Assembly (NCBI GenBank): GCA_020216925.1 | Contig: JAIWOL010000176.1 | Span: forward strand, 1-10,222 | Length of the DNA: 10,222 bases | Origin: Thiobacillus sp. | GTDB lineage: Bacteria > Pseudomonadota > Gammaproteobacteria > Burkholderiales > Thiobacillaceae | Direction of reading: 5' to 3' | Part shown: positions 6,760 to 10,222 of the stretch, one piece after another | Numbering within the stretch: position 1 is the first letter of the stretch | How the letters are laid out: each line of letters begins with the position of its first letter | Notes under the pieces: model-generated | The model's database searches: none | What the model saw: only the letters and a program-made list of their open reading frames with translations | What the model was told of the DNA's origin: nothing | Program-made: the position numbers and the translations under genes

Positions 6760-6778
6760 TGCCGGCCGGCGGCCGGCA
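6760..6778 (-). other. Stable intercistronic stem-loop between second and third hsp20 genes
   Basis: GCCGGCC, a three-base loop, and GGCCGGC, with a flanking T-A pair, give a perfect 8-bp stem. On the coding strand it is followed by AAAAATTT, not a U-run, so it is not a classic terminator for the operon. It more likely blocks exonucleases or tunes the ratio of upstream to downstream message. Confidence 0.6.
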
Positions 6779-6782
6779 GGAT

Positions 6783-7154
6783 TCACGCGGCCTGAATCGC
6801 GATCTTGCGGGGCTGCGCATGGGCCGCCTTGGGAATGCGCAGCTTGAGCACGCCGTCGTGGAATTCGGCAACGGCTTGCTCGCTGTCGAGTTCCTTCGAA
6901 AGAGTGAACGTGCGGCGGTAACGCGGCAGGTTCACCTCGGCATAGCTCGCGCTCATGCCTTCGGGCATCGCCAGCACGAGCTCGCCTTCGATGCTGAGCG
7001 TGTCGGCGTCGAGCTGCAGGTTGAGCTTGTCCTTCGGCACACCCGGCAGGTCGGCATAGAGCGTGATGCCGGCGGCGTCCTCGATGACGTTGACCGGCGG
7101 CAGCAGGGCAGCTTCGTCGTTGCGCGGGGTGTCGTCGCGGGTAGTGTCGTTCAT
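6783..7154 (-). CDS. Small heat-shock protein Hsp20, second in operon (short form)
   Basis: This 123-residue alpha-crystallin-family holdase starts at ATG 7154. The AGGAG at 7162-7166 sits seven bases upstream and overlaps the stop codon of the preceding hsp20 gene (TAAGGAG), suggesting translational coupling. A TTG two codons earlier (7160) would leave too little spacing. The N-terminal arm is short and polar (1-18, NDTTRDDTPRND). The alpha-crystallin domain (about 19-110) includes the ITLYADLPGVPKDKL strand and the conserved HDGVLKLRIPK (99-109). The C-terminal tail carries I-A-I (118-120), an IxI motif. It lacks the long arm of the third protein, so the three sisters probably build different or mixed oligomers; this is inference. 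Confidence 0.93.
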   Translation of the reverse strand: MNDTTRDDTPRNDEAALLPPVNVIEDAAGITLYADLPGVPKDKLNLQLDADTLSIEGELVLAMPEGMSASYAEVNLPRYRRTFTLSKELDSEQAVAEFHDGVLKLRIPKAAHAQPRKIAIQAA

Positions 7155-7165
7155 GGCCAATCTCC

Positions 7166-7597
7166 TTACTTGATGGTGATGCGGCGGGGTTGGGCGGCCT
7201 CGCTGCGCGGAACGCTGATGCGGAGCACGCCGTCCTGATAGCGGGCGACAACCTGGTTGAGGTCCACATCGTCGGGCAGCGTCACGGTGCGGCGGAAGCG
7301 CCCGGCGAAGCGCTCGTCGATATGAACGGTGCTTTTCTCCGGGCTTGCGTCGGGTGCGCGCTCGCCGCTGATGGTGAGCACGCCTTTCTCCACCTGGAGG
7401 TCGAGGCTGGCGGGATCGACACCGGGCGCGAATGCATAGATTTCGACCGACTGCGGCGCGCTGCCCACGTTCATCGCCGGAAAGCCGCGCGATGCGCCGC
7501 GGATGCTGGGGGACAAGCCGATGCCTTGCTGGAGCTCGCGCTGCAAGCGGTCGAATTCCGCGAACAGGTCGCGGGGAAACAGGCTACGGTACATCAT
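7166..7597 (-). CDS. Small heat-shock protein Hsp20, first in operon
   Basis: This 143-residue holdase binds unfolding proteins without ATP and keeps them refoldable by Hsp70 partners such as DnaJ, which is also in this window. The start ATG 7597 is fixed by a full AGGAGG at 7606-7611, eight bases upstream; a reading to 7681 lacks a ribosome site and would run through the promoter. The N-terminal arm begins MMYRSLFPRDLFAEFDRLQ, the classic IbpA/Hsp20 class A type opening with Phe-rich helices. The alpha-crystallin domain spans about 40-130 with YQDGVLRISVP (120-130). The C-terminal I-T-I (140-142) is an IxI motif. It is first in the four-gene leftward operon and is preceded by a sigma-32-type promoter and a leader hairpin. 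Confidence 0.95.
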   Translation of the reverse strand: MMYRSLFPRDLFAEFDRLQRELQQGIGLSPSIRGASRGFPAMNVGSAPQSVEIYAFAPGVDPASLDLQVEKGVLTISGERAPDASPEKSTVHIDERFAGRFRRTVTLPDDVDLNQVVARYQDGVLRISVPRSEAAQPRRITIK

Positions 7598-7622
7598 GTT
7601 CAAATCCTCCTGTTCGGGTTGC

Positions 7623-7643
7623 GAGACAGCGTCACGCTGCCTC
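7623..7643 (-). promoter_or_regulatory. Leader stem-loop in the hsp20 operon mRNA
   Basis: On the minus strand a 9-bp stem (one G-U pair) closes a UGA loop, just after the predicted transcription start and 11 bases before the AGGAGG ribosome site. It does not pair with that site, so it does not look like a ROSE or fourU thermometer. A 5' stabilising hairpin is the simpler reading. Confidence 0.5.
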
Positions 7644-7654
7644 TCCTGACCCCA

Positions 7655-7682
7655 ACATAAGGCGCCCGGTGCCGATTTCAAT
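7655..7682 (-). promoter_or_regulatory. Sigma-32-type promoter of the hsp20 operon (leftward)
   Basis: On the minus strand ATTGAAA (7676-7682) is followed after 13 bp by CCTTATGT (7655-7662). Compared with the RpoH consensus CTTGAAA and CCCCATNT this matches six of seven and six of eight positions. The predicted start near 7649 gives a leader of about 50 nt before ATG 7597. Confidence 0.6.
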
Positions 7683-7693
7683 AGCTTGAAATC
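7674..7693. repeat. Inverted repeat formed by the two back-to-back -35 elements
   Basis: GATTTCAA, four central bases (TAGC) and TTGAAATC form perfect 8-bp arms. Each arm contains the -35 element of one of two divergent sigma-32-type promoters, so the symmetry may be a by-product of the promoter layout. It could also be a repressor site. Confidence 0.85.
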
Positions 7694-7712
7694 TTCCTTT
7701 GATTACCCATAT
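7685..7712 (+). promoter_or_regulatory. Sigma-32-type promoter of the cbpA-cbpM-htpX-ftsH unit (rightward)
   Basis: CTTGAAA (7685-7691) matches the RpoH -35 consensus exactly. After 13 bp comes ACCCATAT (7705-7712), matching CCCCATNT in seven of eight positions. The predicted start near 7719 gives a leader of about 45 nt before ATG 7764. It is the strongest promoter match in the window. Confidence 0.8.
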
Positions 7713-7763
7713 CGGGTACAGAACAGGGCGTGCGAAAGTCAGAACAGAACAGGTCGCCACACC

Positions 7764-8720
7764 ATGCAATTCAAAAACTATTACGACATGCTCGGGGTGC
7801 CGCGCGACGCCACCGCCGAAGACATCAAGAAGGCCTTCCGCAAGCTGGCGCGCAAGTACCACCCGGACGTGTCCAAGGAAAAGGACGCCGAGGCGCGCAT
7901 GAAGGACGTCAACGAGGCCTACGCGGTGCTGTCCGATCCCGAGAAGCGCGCCGCCTACGACCAGCTGGGACGCGGCTACCAGCCGGGCCAGGATTTCCGG
8001 CCGCCGCCCGACTGGGACGCCGGTTTCGAGTTTTCCGGCCACGGCTACCGCGCGGACGAGGCGGCGGGCTTTTCCGATTTCTTCGAGCAGATCTTCGGCC
8101 GTGCCGGCATGGGCGGGCGCGGCTTCGGCCAGGCCCATGCCGACCGCGGCGGCGCGCGCGCGCAGGGCGAGGACCATCACGCCAAGGTGCTGCTCGACCT
8201 CGAGGACGCCTTCACCGGCGCCACCCGGCAGATCGCGCTGCGTGCGCCGAAGATGGATGCGCAGGGCCGGGTGACGCTCGAGTCGCGCACGCTCAATGTC
8301 AAGATTCCCAAGGGCGTCAAGGCCGGCCAGGTGATCCGCCTGGCCGGACAGGGCGCGCCGGGGTTCCAGGGCGGGCCGCCCGGCGACCTGCTGCTGGAGG
8401 TGCAGTTCAGGCCGCATCCACGTTTTCGCGTGGAAGGCCGCGATCTCTACCTGACGCTGCCGGTGGCGCCGTGGGAAGCGGCGCTGGGCGCGGTCGTCAG
8501 CGTCGATCTGCCCGGCGGCCCGGTGAAGGTGCGCATCCCCGAAGGCGCGCAGTCCGGTCGTCAACTGCGCGTACGAGGCAAGGGTATCCCCGGCGAAATA
8601 CCCGGCGATCTCTTGCTGAGCGTCGAGGTCGTGCTGCCGCCGGCCGACACGCCGCGGGCGCGCGCGTTCTACGAGCAGATGGCGAAGGAATTCGTCTTCG
8701 ATCCTCGGCAAGGGAGATGA
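7764..8720 (+). CDS. cbpA: Curved-DNA-binding/J-domain co-chaperone CbpA
   Basis: CbpA is a type II Hsp40 that activates DnaK and, in E. coli, also binds DNA under stress. The 318-residue protein has a J domain at 1-70 with HPD at 33-35, a Gly/Phe-containing linker at about 71-135 ([20 protein letters not shown]), and two C-terminal client-binding domains (about 138-312). It has no cysteine zinc repeats, which separates it from DnaJ at 4507-5628. The length is close to the E. coli protein. ATG 7764 has only a weak AGG upstream, but the J domain begins at once and no other start fits. cbpM follows three bases after the stop, as in the classic cbpAM pair. It is the first gene downstream of the best sigma-32-type promoter in the window. 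Confidence 0.95.
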   Translation: MQFKNYYDMLGVPRDATAEDIKKAFRKLARKYHPDVSKEKDAEARMKDVNEAYAVLSDPEKRAAYDQLGRGYQPGQDFRPPPDWDAGFEFSGHGYRADEAAGFSDFFEQIFGRAGMGGRGFGQAHADRGGARAQGEDHHAKVLLDLEDAFTGATRQIALRAPKMDAQGRVTLESRTLNVKIPKGVKAGQVIRLAGQGAPGFQGGPPGDLLLEVQFRPHPRFRVEGRDLYLTLPVAPWEAALGAVVSVDLPGGPVKVRIPEGAQSGRQLRVRGKGIPGEIPGDLLLSVEVVLPPADTPRARAFYEQMAKEFVFDPRQGR

Positions 8721-8723
8721 GTC

Positions 8724-9029
8724 ATGACTGGCGACGACATCCTGATCGGCACCCTGATGGAAGACAGCTGGCTGACGCTGGAGCAGGTGGCGGCGGCGTG
8801 CGCGGTCGAACCGGACTGGCTCGTCCGTCATCTGGAAGAAGGACTGATTCCGCATGCGAACAGCGTGGCCGGGGTGTGGCGTTTTTCCGGCGCGGCGTTC
8901 GTCCACGCCCGACGCATGCGCGCACTGGAGCGGGATTTCGACGCCGTGCCCGAACTCGCGGCGCTGATGGCCGACCTGCTGGAGGAACTCGACGCCCTGC
9001 GCGCCCGCGTACGCCTGCTCGGGGGCTGA
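8724..9029 (+). CDS. cbpM: CbpM-like, MerR-fold modulator of CbpA
   Basis: CbpM binds the J domain of CbpA and inhibits both its co-chaperone and its DNA-binding activity. This 101-residue protein has a MerR-like winged helix at about 17-70 (LTLEQVAAACAVEPDWLVRHLEEGLI, with conserved Trp at 78 region R-F) and a C-terminal helix rich in Leu, Glu and Arg (about 77-98) that could form a coiled coil. GGGAG overlapping the end of cbpA precedes ATG 8724, and the three-base gap indicates coupled translation. The position directly after cbpA is the main support for the name; sequence alone would only say small MerR-like protein. Confidence 0.88.
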   Translation: MTGDDILIGTLMEDSWLTLEQVAAACAVEPDWLVRHLEEGLIPHANSVAGVWRFSGAAFVHARRMRALERDFDAVPELAALMADLLEELDALRARVRLLGG

Positions 9030-9033
9030 AACG

Positions 9034-9975
9034 ATGAACCGCGCGGCGCTACACGGGCATGCGCTCGCCAACCGCGTGCAGACGCTGCTGCTGGTCGGCG
9101 CGCTGCTCGCCATCGGCGGCCTCGCCGGATTCGTTCTGTTCGGCGAGAGCGGCCTGTGGCTGGCGCTCGCCGCCACGCTCGCCACCCTGGTAGCGGAACC
9201 GCTGGCGGCGACCCGGCTCACGCTCGCCTTGTACCGGGCGCGCCCGATCACGCCGGACGAGGCGCCGCAGCTCTGGCGCACGCTGGAGGGGCTGGCCGCG
9301 CGCGCGGGACTGCCGGCGGTGCCTGTGCCGCATTATGTTCCCAGTCCCGTGGTCAACGCCTTCGCCGTGGGCAGCCGGCGGCAGTCGGCGATCGCGCTCA
9401 CCGACGGGCTCATCGCCAGCCTCACGCCGCGCGAACTCGCCGGGGTGCTGGCGCATGAGCTCGCCCACATCGCCCATGGCGATCTCAAGGTGATGAACCT
9501 CGCCGACTACGTGAGCCGCTTGACCGGCGTGTTCGCGCTGGTGGGGCAGGTCGTGCTGATCCTGCTGCTGCCGGGCTGGCTCATGGGCGAGGCCGAGGTG
9601 CCCTGGCTGGGCCTCTTGTTGCTGGCCTTTTCGCCCCACCTCGCCCTGCTCGCGCAGCTCGGGCTGTCGCGGGTGCGCGAGTTCGACGCCGACCTTGCCG
9701 CGGCGCGCCTCACCGGCGACCCGCAGGCGCTGGCCTCGGCGCTGACCAAGATCGAGCGGGTGTCGGGCAGCTGGCGGCGCTGGCTGCTGCCGGGATGGGG
9801 CAATCCCGACCCTTCCTGGCTGCGCACCCACCCCGCCACCGAGGAACGCGTCCGCCGCCTGCTGTCTCTGGCGCAACCGACCACACCCGCCACCTGGCAG
9901 GCGACGGCCGACACCTTCGCTGCCGCGCCCGTCCGCGGCGTGCCGCGCTGGTATCCTGGCGGCATCTGGCGCTAG
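9034..9975 (+). CDS. htpX: M48 family membrane zinc metalloprotease, HtpX-like
   Basis: HtpX-type proteases sit in the inner membrane with a cytoplasmic active site and cleave misfolded membrane proteins, overlapping with FtsH. The 313-residue protein has two N-terminal membrane helices (about 16-36 and 40-60), the zinc motif HELAH (141-145), two further hydrophobic helices (about 163-183 and 190-210), and the third zinc ligand Glu216 in EFDAD. HPATEERVRRL (266-276) is the usual C-terminal M48 signature. All catalytic residues are present. Its ATG lies four bases after the cbpM stop and ftsH begins 14 bases after its own stop, so it belongs to one heat-shock transcription unit. It may be a paralogue specific to this cluster and not the housekeeping htpX; that cannot be decided here. 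Confidence 0.92.
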   Translation: MNRAALHGHALANRVQTLLLVGALLAIGGLAGFVLFGESGLWLALAATLATLVAEPLAATRLTLALYRARPITPDEAPQLWRTLEGLAARAGLPAVPVPHYVPSPVVNAFAVGSRRQSAIALTDGLIASLTPRELAGVLAHELAHIAHGDLKVMNLADYVSRLTGVFALVGQVVLILLLPGWLMGEAEVPWLGLLLLAFSPHLALLAQLGLSRVREFDADLAAARLTGDPQALASALTKIERVSGSWRRWLLPGWGNPDPSWLRTHPATEERVRRLLSLAQPTTPATWQATADTFAAAPVRGVPRWYPGGIWR

Positions 9976-9989
9976 TCACGAGGAACACG

Positions 9990-10222
9990 ATGGAACAGAA
10001 AACCCAATGGAACCTCACCTACTGGCTGATCGCCATGCTGCTGCTGCTACTGCTGCAGAACTGGTGGCAGACGGCGAGCAGCGTGGAGCCGGTGCCGTAC
10101 AGCGCATTCGAGCAGGCGCTCAAGGACGGCCGCGTGGCCGAGGTGGTGGTATCGGACAAAACGGTCACCGGCAAGCTGAAAAACCCTGACGCGAACGGCA
10201 AGACGGTGATCGTCGCCACCCG
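9990..10222 (+). CDS. ftsH: ATP-dependent membrane zinc protease FtsH, N-terminal part
   Basis: FtsH is a hexameric AAA+ protease that extracts and degrades membrane proteins and, in E. coli, sigma-32 itself. Only the first 77 codons are in the window; the gene runs off the right edge. Visible are a short cytoplasmic start (MEQKTQWNLTYW), a membrane helix at about 12-25, and the start of the periplasmic FtsH domain (VPYSAFEQALKDGRVAEVVV, then KTVTGKLKNP). The AAA+ and HExxH regions lie beyond the window and are not confirmed. AGGAA precedes ATG 9990, and the 14-bp gap after htpX supports co-transcription. Placing two membrane proteases together suggests membrane quality control, with FtsH possibly feeding back on RpoH if this copy keeps that activity. 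Confidence 0.88.
   Translation, partial: MEQKTQWNLTYWLIAMLLLLLLQNWWQTASSVEPVPYSAFEQALKDGRVAEVVVSDKTVTGKLKNPDANGKTVIVAT

Noticed and set aside
6739..7269. Fusion of two hsp20 regions in one long frame up to 7269
   Set aside because: The added part is an out-of-frame, Arg/Pro-rich translation of the second hsp20 gene; GAGGAG and ATG 6738 define the third gene.
7714..7752. Repeated CAGAACAG motifs in the cbpA leader
   Set aside because: Short, irregular copies in a brief leader; no pairing or known binding site, so not listed as a repeat.
7730..9037. Plus-strand open frame of 435 codons overlapping cbpA and cbpM
   Set aside because: The translation is Arg/Gly/Ala-rich with no recognisable motif, while the other frame gives clear CbpA and CbpM.
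7632..9281. Long minus-strand open frame of 549 codons opposite cbpA, cbpM and htpX
   Set aside because: It is a GC-rich antisense shadow: low-complexity Arg/Ala/Gly/His-rich translation, no domain, and it overlaps three well-supported genes and two promoters.
1..10222. CRISPR array, tRNA, rRNA or CIRCE (HrcA) element
   Set aside because: No regularly spaced repeats, no tRNA-like cloverleaf and no TTAGCACTC-type inverted repeat were seen on either strand by reading; no dedicated search could be run.

Overview
The window is GC-rich, densely packed bacterial DNA, most likely from a betaproteobacterium (Nitrosomonadales or Thiobacillus-like; this is inferred from gene content, not proven). The pointers are a DUF3034 outer-membrane-type protein, paired periplasmic globin and cupredoxin genes, Cache-GGDEF sensors, a DsrC/TusE-fold protein and sigma-32-type heat-shock promoters.

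Left part (1-4369), redox and c-di-GMP signalling. A leftward three-gene operon encodes an exported truncated haemoglobin (1275-1691), an exported cupredoxin-like protein (688-1278) and a membrane sensor with a Cache-like periplasmic domain (20-685). The sensor stops abruptly after that domain, beside DNA that matches nothing in its paralogue. A DUF3034 protein (1830-2681) is transcribed divergently. Next, on the minus strand, is an intact paralogue of the sensor that continues into HAMP and GGDEF domains (2702-4330). Its start codon lies in a perfect 19-bp tandem duplication.

Middle and right part (4507-10222), a protein-quality-control cluster. A complete zinc-finger DnaJ (4507-5628, minus) stands without dnaK and has a near-consensus sigma-32 promoter of its own. 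To its right is a leftward operon of three different small heat-shock proteins followed by a DsrC/TusE-like protein that has no cysteines. Divergent from it, rightwards, run cbpA, cbpM, an M48 HtpX-like membrane protease and the start of ftsH, cut by the window edge. The two units share a compact regulatory region in which two sigma-32-type promoters stand back to back, their -35 elements forming one perfect inverted repeat.

Together the right part would supply holdases (Hsp20), J-domain co-chaperones for Hsp70 (DnaJ, CbpA), a CbpA modulator and two membrane proteases, all apparently heat-inducible. The inventory overlaps that of known mobile stress-tolerance islands (tLST/LHR/TLPQC), but no ClpG/ClpK, YfdX, HdeD or integrase gene is visible here. 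The most unusual element is the cysteine-less DsrC-like protein as the last gene of the hsp20 operon.
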